Below the pieces are notes generated by a model that was not told the DNA's origin, did not search any database, and saw only the letters and a program-made list of their open reading frames with translations. The position numbers were made by a program, and so were the translations under genes. From Bradyrhizobium roseum (GTDB lineage Bacteria; Pseudomonadota; Alphaproteobacteria; Rhizobiales; Xanthobacteraceae), in contig NZ_CP129212.1 in assembly GCF_030413175.1 (NCBI RefSeq), forward strand, positions 434,001 to 498,000: a stretch of 64,000 nt of DNA, given 5' to 3'. Below are positions 16,089 through 24,889 of the stretch, piece by piece (positions within the stretch are counted from its first letter, which is position 1; every line of letters starts with the position of its first letter).

Positions 16089-16719
16089 AGCAGTCTCCTG
16101 CCTTACGGGCCAAGCCGGTCTCTGGCGTCAAATGCGGGCGTTCCCGAAAGACAGGATGATCCTTGCATACTTCGTTGGCAAGGAGAAATGGCAATTCGAC
16201 GAACACCCGCGTCAAGCTGCGGTGCCTTGCTGTCAGACAATTCGTGCGCGTGTGCGATAGCCGCGTCAAGCACGGCGCGGTCGCTTCGGCGAAGTCGACG
16301 TATCACATATGCCGCAATGCGTCGTTCGCGACGGAGCTGCGCTGCGGCAGACGGACTGGTGCGCGCCGTCAGTCGTCGAGCGTCTTCGATGCTGTTTGGG
16401 GATACCGGCGACACGATGTGCAGCGCGGCTGCACCGGTGCCATCGACAGCATCTTCAATGCCAGAGCCGGAACTTGACCGGCGCCTGCAGCAAATCGATG
16501 CGGAGGGCGCGTGCTGCGAGAGATGAATGCGACAGCTTGAACGCCTCATGGCGACAACCGCGCGGTGCGCGGTATCCGGCTAGGTTTGAAATCATCGGTG
16601 CGTCGGTGGGAGGTTGTTGAACCGGGCCTATACACTGTGCAGGGCAGACAGCGCCGCGATTTGCAGCGGAAATGCGATATTGCGCTGATTCGCAAGATAA
16701 AAGGCCGCCGAGCGATCGC
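16089..16719. other. 630-base region, no gene recognised
   Basis: Several open frames cross this stretch on both strands, but none shows a family motif or a convincing start. It separates the leftward Crp-type gene from a decayed response-regulator copy and may be eroded sequence. Confidence 0.35.
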
Positions 16720-17103
16720 GTGACACGTGTCTCGTTTTTACCGAGGACCGGCGGCAGCAGCTCCAACCGCTGCAGGGAGGCAGCCATGCGTCGCGACCTG
16801 CACACCCGCTTTGCCGTTGGCGTATGGCTCGAGCAGGGCGGCGTCAAGGTCGCGCTCACGGGCGGCGGCGAGAGCGGCTTTGATGCGCTGAACGATGGCA
16901 CGTTCGATCTGATGATCGTCGATGTGTTCATGCCGAACATGCGAGCCTTCGAGTCGATCAGGGTGTTTCACGACCACGCGCCGACTGTCCCCTTGATCGC
17001 GATTTCCGGTTACACCTTTTCCGGTCCCGAGAAAGACGACCCTTCCTGCTCAAGGATGGCGCCAGGCTCGGCGTGCCGCGAAGCATTTCGAGCGAGAGAG
17101 TGA
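16720..17103 (+). pseudogene. decayed response-regulator copy
   Basis: A broken duplicate of the receiver gene at 17281-17697. It starts VTRV, as the intact copy starts MTRV. The middle aligns closely: GGESGFDALNDGTFDLMIVD versus GGEAGLRALEDAGFDLMLVD, then FMPNMRAFESIRVFH versus FMPHMRGFESIRIFH, then APTVPLIAISGYTF. The acidic pocket (VDDDP) has been lost from the N-terminus. After SGYTF a frameshift occurs, because FLLKDGARLGVPRS in another frame corresponds to FLRMALELGAARCL of the intact copy. The C-terminal Lys motif is not read. It is very unlikely to be phosphorylated. Confidence 0.75.
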
Positions 17104-17280
17104 GTACGGGCTGAGCTGTCGGGAGGGGAACCATGTGCGCCGCGGCTGCTTCGTCGACCTTGACGAGGTGGCGGACATCGCCGGCACCTCCCATCACGCA
17201 GTAGAATCAGACGGCCTCAGATGATTGCGAGTGAGGAATGGTTGGATTGAAAGTATGTTTTCGGTTTCCGGGGGGCTGAC

Positions 17281-17697
17281 ATGACACGCGTTCTCATCGT
17301 CGACGACGATCCCATGGTGTGCACGGCCATCGAGATCTATCTCGAGCGCCACGGTTTCGACGTAACGATCGCCGATGGCGGCGAAGCCGGGCTGCGTGCG
17401 TTGGAAGACGCAGGCTTCGACCTGATGCTCGTCGACATATTCATGCCGCACATGCGCGGCTTCGAATCGATCAGGATCTTTCACGAGCGCGCGCCGACGG
17501 TGCCGCTGGTCGCGATGTCGGGATACGCCTTCGCCAACCTCGACTCGCCCGCACCGGACTTCCTCCGTATGGCACTCGAGCTTGGCGCCGCGCGCTGCCT
17601 GCGCAAGCCGTTCACGCCGGGCGCATTGCTCACGGTCGTCAACGAATGTCTCGCCGAAGCGCGGTCCCGATTCAGCGGCGTCCTTCATTCGAACTAG
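17281..17697 (+). CDS. single-domain response regulator
   Basis: A 138-residue receiver with acidic pocket VDDD (7-10), phospho-Asp52 in LVDIFMP, Ser in AMSGYAF and Lys in LRKPFTPG. No output domain. The closest relatives in the window are its decayed copy just upstream and the receiver at 31070-31498 (LDIFMPGMDGFETMRMV). GGGGGGCTGAC lies just before the ATG. No kinase is adjacent; it may relay phosphate from an unlinked hybrid kinase. Confidence 0.85.
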   Translation: MTRVLIVDDDPMVCTAIEIYLERHGFDVTIADGGEAGLRALEDAGFDLMLVDIFMPHMRGFESIRIFHERAPTVPLVAMSGYAFANLDSPAPDFLRMALELGAARCLRKPFTPGALLTVVNECLAEARSRFSGVLHSN

Positions 17698-18115
17698 CTC
17701 GAGCCCCCTCCGGTCCCGTGCAAGCGGAACCGGTGATGGATTTCTGCTTTGACGCGTTTTCTGGTTCTTGAACGAGCCGGCCGTCGCCCCGGGGGGACAC
17801 TTCGCCGGGAGCTGGAGCGGCCGCATGATCCGCGATCACCCGGCGACGACCGTTCGACGGCGCCGCGCTGTCGCCGGCGGCCTCAGGCCAATGGCGGCCT
17901 CACAAATATCGACCGGTCATTCGGCGCCCGCTCGCAGCCGGGCCCGGTAAGAATGTGTTTACCATAAAACGCATCGGGAAGGGTTTGCCGCCCTTTCCCG
18001 TTCCCGTGGGTGGGCGCGTTAACCTCTGAGTAGCGGGTGCTGGAACAGGGTTGCGGTGACGCCCAACGAAGTTGTGGCGTTGCGTCAATTGTGTTCATCC
18101 AGAAGGATATGAGTT
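17698..18115. promoter_or_regulatory. upstream region of the flagellin gene
   Basis: A 418-base region with no supported gene. The last 150 bases probably form the promoter and leader of the flagellin gene. GAAGGATATGAG just before the ATG is the ribosome binding site. A sequence resembling a -24/-12 promoter (TGGAAC, then TTGC near 18040-18054) has its GG and GC one base too close, so it is not claimed as a sigma-54 promoter. Confidence 0.4.
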
Positions 18116-20386
18116 ATGGCAGGTATTGTTCTCTCCTCGTCGGTTCGTCAGAACCTTCTCTCGCTGCAGTCGACCGCTGATCTGCTCGCCACCACGCAGA
18201 ATCGCCTTGCCACCGGCAAGAAGGTCAACACCGCACTCGATAACCCCACCAACTTCTTCACCGCCCAGTCGCTCGATTCGCGCGCCGGTGACATCAACAA
18301 CCTCCTCGACGGCATCGGCAACGGCGTGCAGGTGCTGCAGGCCGCCAACACCGGCATCACCTCGCTGCAGAAGCTGGTCGATACCGCCAAGTCGATCGCC
18401 AACCAGGCGCTGCAGAGCGCGGTCGGCTACTCCACCAAGTCGAACGTCTCGGCCACGATCGCCGGCGCAACCGCGACCGACCTGCGCGGCACCACGACCT
18501 ACACCAGCGCGACGGCGACCTCCAACGTGCTGTTCAACGGCACGGCCGGCGGCACCACGGCGGCCCTTTCGACCACGACACTCGGTGGCGTTTCCGCCTC
18601 GCTGGTCGGCACTGCCGCAACGGCCGGTGACGGCACCACGGCGCTTACCACCGGCATCACCCTGATCGCAAGCGGTGGAGCCACCGCGACCGGCCTGTTG
18701 GGCAATGCCCAGCCGACCGATGGCCAGACCCTGACGGTCAACGGTAAAACGATCACCTTCAAGTCGGGCACGGCCCCGGCCGGAACGGCTCTTCCCGCCG
18801 GCTCCGGCGTTTTGGGCAATGTCGTCACCGACGGCAATGGCAACTCTTCGGTTTACCTCGGGACCACCGGCACGCCGCTCGGCACCGTGGGCGATCTCTT
18901 GACTGCGATCGATCTTGCCAGCGGCGTTCAGAAGGCCGTGATCAACACCACGACCGGCGTCGCGGCGTTCTCCCCCTCGTCGGGCACCAGTGGCGCGATC
19001 GCTGCCGGCGTTGTCACCTTGACGACCGGTACCGGTGCTGACCTCAGCATCACCGGCAAGGCCGACCTGCTGAAGGCCCTCGGTCTGACGACTTCAGTTG
19101 GCGGCGGCGACGCCACCGTGACGAGGGCGCGGACGACCGCTGCCTCGACGCTCGGCTCGCTGATCGAGGACGGCTCGACGCTCAACGTCAACGGCAAGAC
19201 CATCACGTTCAAGAACGCTGAGGCTCCGTTGGCTGCGAACGTGCCCACCGGCTCCGGCGTTACCGGCAACGTCGTCACCGACGGCAGCGGCAACTCGACC
19301 GTCTATCTTCAGGACGCGACGCTCGCCGACACGCTCACCGCGATTGATCTGGCCACGGGCGTCAAGACCGCCGCCAACGCCGGCGGTACGGCGACGGTGA
19401 CCACGACCTCCGGCGTCACCGCCTCGTCGATCTCGGCGAACGGTGTGCTGCAGATCAGCACCGGCACCACGGCCGACCTGTCGATCATCGGTACCGGCAA
19501 CGCGCTTTCCGCGCTGGGCCTGACCGGCAACACCGGCACGGGAACCAACTTCACCGCAGGCCGCGCCGCGGCTGCCGGCAGCCTCTCCGGCAAGACGCTG
19601 ACCTTCACCTCCTTCAACGGCGGTGCGGCGGTCAACGTTACCTTCGGTGATGGTAACAACGGCACGGTCAAGACCCTCGACCAGCTCAACGCCTCGCTGC
19701 TGGCCAACAACCTCAGCGCGACGGTTGACTCGACCGGCAAGCTGACGATCTCGGCCACCAACGACTATGCTTCGTCGACCCTCGGTTCGGCGGTGGCAGG
19801 CGGCACGATCGGCGGTACGCTGACCTCCGCGATCACCTTCACGACCGCATCGGCTCCGGTCGCCGACGCTTCGGCGCAGACCGTCCGCAGCAACCTGGTG
19901 AACCAGTTCAACGGCATCCTGGCGCAGATCACCACCACCTCGCAGGACGCGTCGTTCAACGGCGTCAACCTGCTCGGCGGCGATCAGCTCAAGCTGACGT
20001 TCAACGAAACCGGCAAGTCGACCTTGAGCATCACCGGCGTGACGTTCAACGCGGCAGGCCTCGGCCTGGCGAACCTGACCAGCGGAACCGACTTCATCGA
20101 CAACTCCGCCACCAACAAGGTCATCGGCAGCCTGTCTTCGGCCTCGACGCTGCTGCGTACGCAGGCTTCATCCTTGGGTTCGAACCTCTCGATCGTGCAG
20201 ATCCGTCAGGACTTCTCGAAGAACCTGATCAACGTGCTGCAGACCGGTTCGTCGAACCTGACGCTGGCCGACACCAACGAGGAAGCGGCGAACAGCCAGG
20301 CGCTGTCGACCCGCCAGTCGATCGCGGTGTCCGCGCTGGCACTGGCCAACCAGAGCCAGCAGAGCGTGCTGCAGCTGCTCCGCTAA
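18116..20386 (+). CDS. fliC: flagellin, large form with duplicated variable domain
   Basis: This is the filament subunit exported by the flagellar type III system. The N-terminal part (1 to about 140) with SVRQNLLSLQSTADLLATTQ and RLATGKKVNTALDNPT, and the C-terminal part (about 655-756) ending ANQSQQSVLQLLR, are the D0/D1 helices. The total of 756 residues is about twice a small rhizobial flagellin and fits the thick (subpolar) filament type known in Bradyrhizobium. The middle is Thr/Gly/Ala-rich. A unit of about 150 residues occurs twice: LTVNGKTITFKSG (from about 205) and LNVNGKTITFKNA (from about 354), each followed by GSGV.GNVVTDG.GNS. No Cys or Trp is seen. FlbT follows. Confidence 0.93.
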   Translation: MAGIVLSSSVRQNLLSLQSTADLLATTQNRLATGKKVNTALDNPTNFFTAQSLDSRAGDINNLLDGIGNGVQVLQAANTGITSLQKLVDTAKSIANQALQSAVGYSTKSNVSATIAGATATDLRGTTTYTSATATSNVLFNGTAGGTTAALSTTTLGGVSASLVGTAATAGDGTTALTTGITLIASGGATATGLLGNAQPTDGQTLTVNGKTITFKSGTAPAGTALPAGSGVLGNVVTDGNGNSSVYLGTTGTPLGTVGDLLTAIDLASGVQKAVINTTTGVAAFSPSSGTSGAIAAGVVTLTTGTGADLSITGKADLLKALGLTTSVGGGDATVTRARTTAASTLGSLIEDGSTLNVNGKTITFKNAEAPLAANVPTGSGVTGNVVTDGSGNSTVYLQDATLADTLTAIDLATGVKTAANAGGTATVTTTSGVTASSISANGVLQISTGTTADLSIIGTGNALSALGLTGNTGTGTNFTAGRAAAAGSLSGKTLTFTSFNGGAAVNVTFGDGNNGTVKTLDQLNASLLANNLSATVDSTGKLTISATNDYASSTLGSAVAGGTIGGTLTSAITFTTASAPVADASAQTVRSNLVNQFNGILAQITTTSQDASFNGVNLLGGDQLKLTFNETGKSTLSITGVTFNAAGLGLANLTSGTDFIDNSATNKVIGSLSSASTLLRTQASSLGSNLSIVQIRQDFSKNLINVLQTGSSNLTLADTNEEAANSQALSTRQSIAVSALALANQSQQSVLQLLR

Positions 20387-20410
20387 GCGGAACGCGGTTT
20401 CAACGATCAA

Positions 20411-20434
20411 GGCGGCGGGGGAAACCCCGCCGCC
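20411..20434. terminator. stem-loop after flagellin gene
   Basis: GGCGGCGGGG, a GAAA tetraloop and CCCCGCCGCC make a perfect 10-bp GC stem, 25 bases after the flagellin stop. No T-run follows. It may end transcription with Rho or protect the flagellin mRNA 3' end. Confidence 0.6.
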
Positions 20435-20553
20435 GCTATCGATCCAAAATTCCTGACGATCATTTGGCAGCGTATTTGCCGCGTATTTGCAACGACGTTT
20501 CGTAAACGTGGTGAGCCGTGGGGGCTCGCGCGCGTCTCGAATGGGGGACGATT

Positions 20554-20934
20554 GTGCCGCTACGTGTTGAACTCAAGCCCTTTGAACGCATCGTGATCGG
20601 CGAAACCGTTCTGGTCAATTCCGGCACGCGCACCTCGTTCCTGATCGACGGCGATGCGCCTATCCTCCGCGAGCGCGACACCATCACGGCCGAGACCGCC
20701 AATACGCCGGCCAAGCGCCTCTATCTCTGCCTTCAGACGATGTATCTGAAGAACGACATTCCGCGCTATCGTACCGCCTATCACGGCTTCTTGCGCGAGC
20801 TGCGCGAAGCCAATCCGGGTGCCCGCGTCACGATCGATGCCGCCAATGCGCATGTGGTTGCCGGCGCGCTCTACAAGGCGCTCAAGGAAATCCGAAAGCT
20901 CGTGAAGCGCGAAGACGAGCTTCTCGCCGCCTGA
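20554..20934 (+). CDS. flbT: flagellin expression regulator FlbT
   Basis: FlbT binds flagellin mRNA leaders and adjusts flagellin synthesis to filament assembly in alphaproteobacteria. The 126-residue protein has the family layout: LRVELKPFERIVIGETVLVNSG at the start, LYLCLQTMYL in the middle, and a Lys/Arg-rich helix near the end. The GTG at 20554 gives the normal family N-terminus and has GGGGGAC seven bases upstream; another in-frame GTG at 20518 would add 12 unlikely residues. FlaF, usually between flagellin and FlbT, is not encoded in the 167 bases between them. Confidence 0.9.
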   Translation: MPLRVELKPFERIVIGETVLVNSGTRTSFLIDGDAPILRERDTITAETANTPAKRLYLCLQTMYLKNDIPRYRTAYHGFLRELREANPGARVTIDAANAHVVAGALYKALKEIRKLVKREDELLAA

Positions 20935-21175
20935 TCTGGCGTGCTCCTGGTCGCCTGCATCCGCTCTCAAATCCTGATCCGGACCGACGGCCGCTTGCTG
21001 CCGGGCCTCGGCCTGCTTTCGATCGAAAGCCCATCGAATTGCCGAGCGCACAACGGCGGACCACGAAATTATTCATTATCCGTATTTGCACGGACTTCGA
21101 AATTAACGCAGACGTGAAACCCGCGGGGCTATTTGTACAGAAGGTCAATATCTGATTTTTGGAAGGCGCGCTCAT

Positions 21176-23917
21176 ATGGACGATCTTTTGCGGGAATTCC
21201 TGACGGAGACCAATGAGAGCCTGGATACGGTAGACAATCAGCTCGTGCGGTTCGAGCAGGACCCGAGCGACGCGAAGATTCTGGATAACATCTTCCGCCT
21301 GGTCCACACCATCAAGGGCACCTGCGGCTTCCTGGGACTGCCGCGGCTGGAAGCGCTGGCGCATGCCGGCGAGACGCTGATGGGTAAATTCCGCGACGGC
21401 ATGCCGGTCAAGGCCGAAGCCGTGACGCTGATCCTGTCGAGCATCGATCGCATCAAGGAAATCCTCGCCGGCCTCGAGGCCACCGAGGCCGAGCCCGAGG
21501 GCACCGACGAAGACCTGATCGAGAAGCTGCATGAGATGGCCGAAGGCGGGCATCATGCCGCCGAGGCGCCGGTCGAAGCCGCGCCCGAGGTGGCCGCCCC
21601 GCCGGTGCAGCCCGATGCCGTGCCGGAAGTCGCCAAGGGCACGCTGGTGGACCAGGTTCTGGAACGTCCGCTGCGTCCGGGCGAAGTTTCGCTCGACGAC
21701 CTCGAACGCGCCTTCCGCGAGACCGAGACGGAGGCCGAAGCCGCGCCCGCCGCGGCACCTGCGCCTGTCGCCAAACAGCCTGAGCCGGAAGGTGCCAAGC
21801 CGGTGACAAAGGAAGCCAAGCCAAAGCCGGCGCGCAAGGCCGCCGCCGATGCCGATGTGCAGGAAGCCGACAAGATTGCGAACCAGTCGATCCGCGTCAA
21901 CGTCGACACGCTCGAACACCTGATGACCATGGTGTCCGAGCTGGTGCTGACGCGCAACCAGCTGCTGGAAATCTCCCGCCGCAACGAGGACACCGAGTTC
22001 AAGGTGCCGCTGCAGCGGCTCTCCAACGTCACCGCCGAGTTGCAGGAAGGCGTCATGAAGACGCGCATGCAGCCGATCGGCAATGCCTGGCAGAAGCTGC
22101 CGCGCATCGTCCGCGACCTCTCCGGCGAACTCGGCAAGCAGATCGAGCTCGAGATGCACGGCGCCGACACCGAGCTCGACCGGCAGGTGCTCGACCTGAT
22201 CAAGGATCCCCTGACGCACATGGTGCGCAACTCCGCCGACCACGGCCTGGAGACCCCGGCCGAGCGGCTGGCCTCCGGCAAGGGCGAGCAGGGCACCATC
22301 CGCCTGTCCGCCTATCACGAGGGCGGACACATCATCATCTGCATCGCCGACAACGGCCGCGGCCTCAACACCGAGCGGATCAAGGCCAAGGCCCTCCAGA
22401 ACGGTCTCGTCAGCGAGGCTGAACTGGAGAAGATGACCGAAGCGCAGATCCACAAGTTCATCTTCGCGCCGGGCTTCTCCACCGCCGCCACCGTCACCTC
22501 GGTCTCCGGCCGCGGCGTCGGCATGGACGTGGTGCGCACCAATATCGACCAGATCGGCGGAACCATCGACATCAAGTCGGTGGCCGGCGAGGGGTCATCC
22601 GTCACCATCAAGATCCCGCTGACGCTCGCCATCGTCTCGGCGCTGATCGTGGAAGCCGCCGGCGACCGCTTTGCGATCCCGCAGCTCTCCGTGGTCGAAC
22701 TGGTGCGGGCCCGCGCCAACTCCGAACACCGCATCGAGCGCATCAAGGACACCGCCGTATTGCGCCTGCGCAACAAGCTGCTGCCGCTGATGCACCTGAA
22801 GAAGCTCTTGAAGATCGACGACGGTTCTTCCAGCGATCCCGAGAACGGCTTCATCGTGGTGACGCAGGTCGGCAGCCAGACTTTCGGCATCGTGGTGGAC
22901 GGCGTGTTCCACACCGAGGAAATCGTGGTCAAGCCGATGTCCACGAAGCTGCGGCACATCGACATGTTCTCCGGCAACACCATTCTGGGCGATGGCGCCG
23001 TGATCATGATCATCGATCCCAACGGCATTGCGAAAGCGCTCGGCGCCTCCGGCTCCTCGGCCCATGAGCTGGCCGATGACGCCTCCGCCGCGCATGCGAT
23101 CGGCGGCGAACAGCTCACCTCGCTGCTGGTGTTCCGCGCCGGTTCGAGCCAGCCCAAGGCGGTGCCGCTCGGTCTCGTCACCCGGTTGGAAGAGGTCGCC
23201 GCCGACAAGATCGAACTCAGCAACGGCCGCCACATGGTGCAGTACCGCGACCAGCTGATGCCGCTGGTGCAGATCGCCGGGGTCACCATCCAGACCCAGG
23301 GCTCGCAGCCGATCCTGGTGTTCGCCGATGACGGCCGTTCGATGGGGCTGGTGGTCGACGAGATCATCGACATCGTCGAGGAGCGGCTGCACATCGAGGT
23401 CGCCGGCCAGGTCGAAGGCATTCTGGGTTCGGCCGTGATCAAGGGGCAGGCCACCGAAGTGATCGACGTCGGCCACTTCCTGCCGATGGCGTTCGCGGAC
23501 TGGTTCTCGCGCAAGGAGATGCGGGCCTCGTCGACGGCGCAATCGGTGCTGCTGGTCGACGACTCGGCGTTCTTCCGCAACATGCTGGCGCCGGTGTTGA
23601 AGGCCGCCGGCTACAAGGTGCGGGTTGCGATCAACGCGCAGGAAGGCCTCGCCGAGTTGCGTTCGAATCACACCTTCGACGTGGTGCTGACCGACATCGA
23701 GATGCCCGACATGAACGGCTTCGAGTTCGCCGAGACCATTCGTGCGGACAATAATCTGAGCAAGATGCCGATCATCGCGCTGTCCTCGCTGGTGTCGCCG
23801 GCGGCGATCGAGCGCGGCCGGCAGGCCGGCTTCCACGATTTTGTCGCCAAGTTCGACCGTCCCGGCCTGATCGCGGCGCTGAAGGAACAGACCGCCGAAA
23901 CCAGAAAAGCGGCATAA
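21176..23917 (+). CDS. cheA: hybrid chemotaxis kinase CheA with C-terminal receiver
   Basis: CheA autophosphorylates in response to chemoreceptors and passes phosphate to CheY and CheB. Domains in order: Hpt (1-105, His44 in LVHTIKGTCGF), an Ala/Pro/Glu-rich linker, dimerisation helices (about 235-300), HATPase (DPLTHMVRNSADHGLE, DNGRGL, GRGVGMDVV), two CheW-like parts (about 480-620 and 640-770), and a receiver (about 785-905; VDDSAFFRN, phospho-Asp in LTDIEMPDMNG). At 913 residues it is longer than E. coli CheA (654) because of the extra CheW-like part and the receiver. The receiver's conserved Lys position reads VAKFDRP. GGAAGG precedes the ATG. It is the first gene of the che operon. Confidence 0.95.
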   Translation: MDDLLREFLTETNESLDTVDNQLVRFEQDPSDAKILDNIFRLVHTIKGTCGFLGLPRLEALAHAGETLMGKFRDGMPVKAEAVTLILSSIDRIKEILAGLEATEAEPEGTDEDLIEKLHEMAEGGHHAAEAPVEAAPEVAAPPVQPDAVPEVAKGTLVDQVLERPLRPGEVSLDDLERAFRETETEAEAAPAAAPAPVAKQPEPEGAKPVTKEAKPKPARKAAADADVQEADKIANQSIRVNVDTLEHLMTMVSELVLTRNQLLEISRRNEDTEFKVPLQRLSNVTAELQEGVMKTRMQPIGNAWQKLPRIVRDLSGELGKQIELEMHGADTELDRQVLDLIKDPLTHMVRNSADHGLETPAERLASGKGEQGTIRLSAYHEGGHIIICIADNGRGLNTERIKAKALQNGLVSEAELEKMTEAQIHKFIFAPGFSTAATVTSVSGRGVGMDVVRTNIDQIGGTIDIKSVAGEGSSVTIKIPLTLAIVSALIVEAAGDRFAIPQLSVVELVRARANSEHRIERIKDTAVLRLRNKLLPLMHLKKLLKIDDGSSSDPENGFIVVTQVGSQTFGIVVDGVFHTEEIVVKPMSTKLRHIDMFSGNTILGDGAVIMIIDPNGIAKALGASGSSAHELADDASAAHAIGGEQLTSLLVFRAGSSQPKAVPLGLVTRLEEVAADKIELSNGRHMVQYRDQLMPLVQIAGVTIQTQGSQPILVFADDGRSMGLVVDEIIDIVEERLHIEVAGQVEGILGSAVIKGQATEVIDVGHFLPMAFADWFSRKEMRASSTAQSVLLVDDSAFFRNMLAPVLKAAGYKVRVAINAQEGLAELRSNHTFDVVLTDIEMPDMNGFEFAETIRADNNLSKMPIIALSSLVSPAAIERGRQAGFHDFVAKFDRPGLIAALKEQTAETRKAA

Positions 23918-23949
23918 GCGAGTTCGGCCACGGCACAAGGTAGGATCAC

Positions 23950-24426
23950 ATGACAACGACGAAGACCGAGACAATCGAGGGCAGCGTGGCCGAATACGTC
24001 ACCGCCATGATCGGCGGGCAATTGTTCGGCCTGCCGATCTCGCGGGTGCAGGACGTGTTCATGCCGGAGCGGCTGACGCGGGTGCCGCTGTCGCCGGCCG
24101 AGATCGCAGGCGTGCTCAATCTGCGCGGCCGCATCGTCACCGTCGTCGACATGCGCGCCCGGCTCGGTCTGCCGAAGAACGACGACGGCAAGCCGCCGAT
24201 GGCGGTCGGCGTCGACCTGCGTGGCGAGTCCTATGGCCTGCTGATCGACCAGATCGGCGAGGTGCTGCGGTTGTCCGACGACGGCCGCGAGGAAAACCCT
24301 GTCAATCTCGATCCCCGCACGGCCAACCTCGCCGGCGGTGTTCACCGTCTCGACGGCCAGCTCATGGTGGTCCTCGACGTCGATCGTGTTCTCGAAATCG
24401 TGCCCAAAATCGCCCTCGCAGCCTAG
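23950..24426 (+). CDS. cheW: chemotaxis coupling protein CheW
   Basis: CheW joins CheA to receptors in the signalling array. The 158-residue protein has the CheW fold signatures LFGLPISRVQDVF, GVLNLRGRIVTVVDMR and LVDQIGEV-like LLIDQIGEVLRL. The C-terminal LDGQLMVVLDVDRVL is typical. It is 32 bases after cheA, with AAGGTAGGATC before the ATG, and certainly in the same operon. Confidence 0.95.
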   Translation: MTTTKTETIEGSVAEYVTAMIGGQLFGLPISRVQDVFMPERLTRVPLSPAEIAGVLNLRGRIVTVVDMRARLGLPKNDDGKPPMAVGVDLRGESYGLLIDQIGEVLRLSDDGREENPVNLDPRTANLAGGVHRLDGQLMVVLDVDRVLEIVPKIALAA

Positions 24427-24467
24427 CGCGCCCTGAACGTTCGCGCTCGCAGGAAAGGATACTGGAT

Positions 24468-24860
24468 ATGAAGAAAACGTGCCTTGTCGTCGAAGACTCC
24501 AGCATTGTTCGCAAGATGGCGCGCCGCATCCTTGAAGGACTCGGTTTTGCCGTCGTCGAGGCTGAAGACGGTGTGGACGCCCTCGTCGTCTGCAAGCGCG
24601 CGATGCCGGAGGCGATTTTGCTCGACTGGAACATGCCCGTGATGGACGGTTACCACTTCCTCTGTCATCTGCGCCGCATGCCCGGCGGCGATGAGCCGAA
24701 GGTGGTGTTCTGCACCACCGAGAACGGCATCGATCATATCACGCAAGCGATCGATGGCGGCGCCAACGAATACATCATGAAGCCGTTCGACAGGGACATC
24801 GTCGCAGCGAAGTTCCAGGAAGTCGGCCTGATCGAGCTCGAAGAACCGAGCCCCGTCTGA
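24468..24860 (+). CDS. cheY: chemotaxis response regulator CheY
   Basis: A 130-residue single receiver. Acidic residues E9-D10, phospho-Asp53 in LLDWNMP, Thr in FCTTENG and Lys in YIMKPFD are in place. Phospho-CheY alters flagellar motor rotation. It lies 41 bases after cheW with AGGAAAGGA before the ATG, and is followed by cheR. Its position within the operon makes it the main CheY of this system. The cheY-like gene at 14680-15072 is separate. Confidence 0.93.
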   Translation: MKKTCLVVEDSSIVRKMARRILEGLGFAVVEAEDGVDALVVCKRAMPEAILLDWNMPVMDGYHFLCHLRRMPGGDEPKVVFCTTENGIDHITQAIDGGANEYIMKPFDRDIVAAKFQEVGLIELEEPSPV

Positions 24861-24889
24861 AATTTTCCGCTCATCATTGAGAGGCCATC

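Noticed and set aside
16103..16549. 148-residue minus-strand open frame
   Set aside because: Partly Arg/Ala/Ser-rich with no motif; frame continues as a shadow and no good start was found.
18036..18056. Possible sigma-54 promoter before flagellin (TGGAAC, TTGC)
   Set aside because: The GG and GC are one base closer than the strict -24/-12 spacing, and the -24 element deviates from TGGCAC.
20882..22453. 523-residue minus-strand open frame
   Set aside because: Antisense shadow of cheA, with typical shadow composition.
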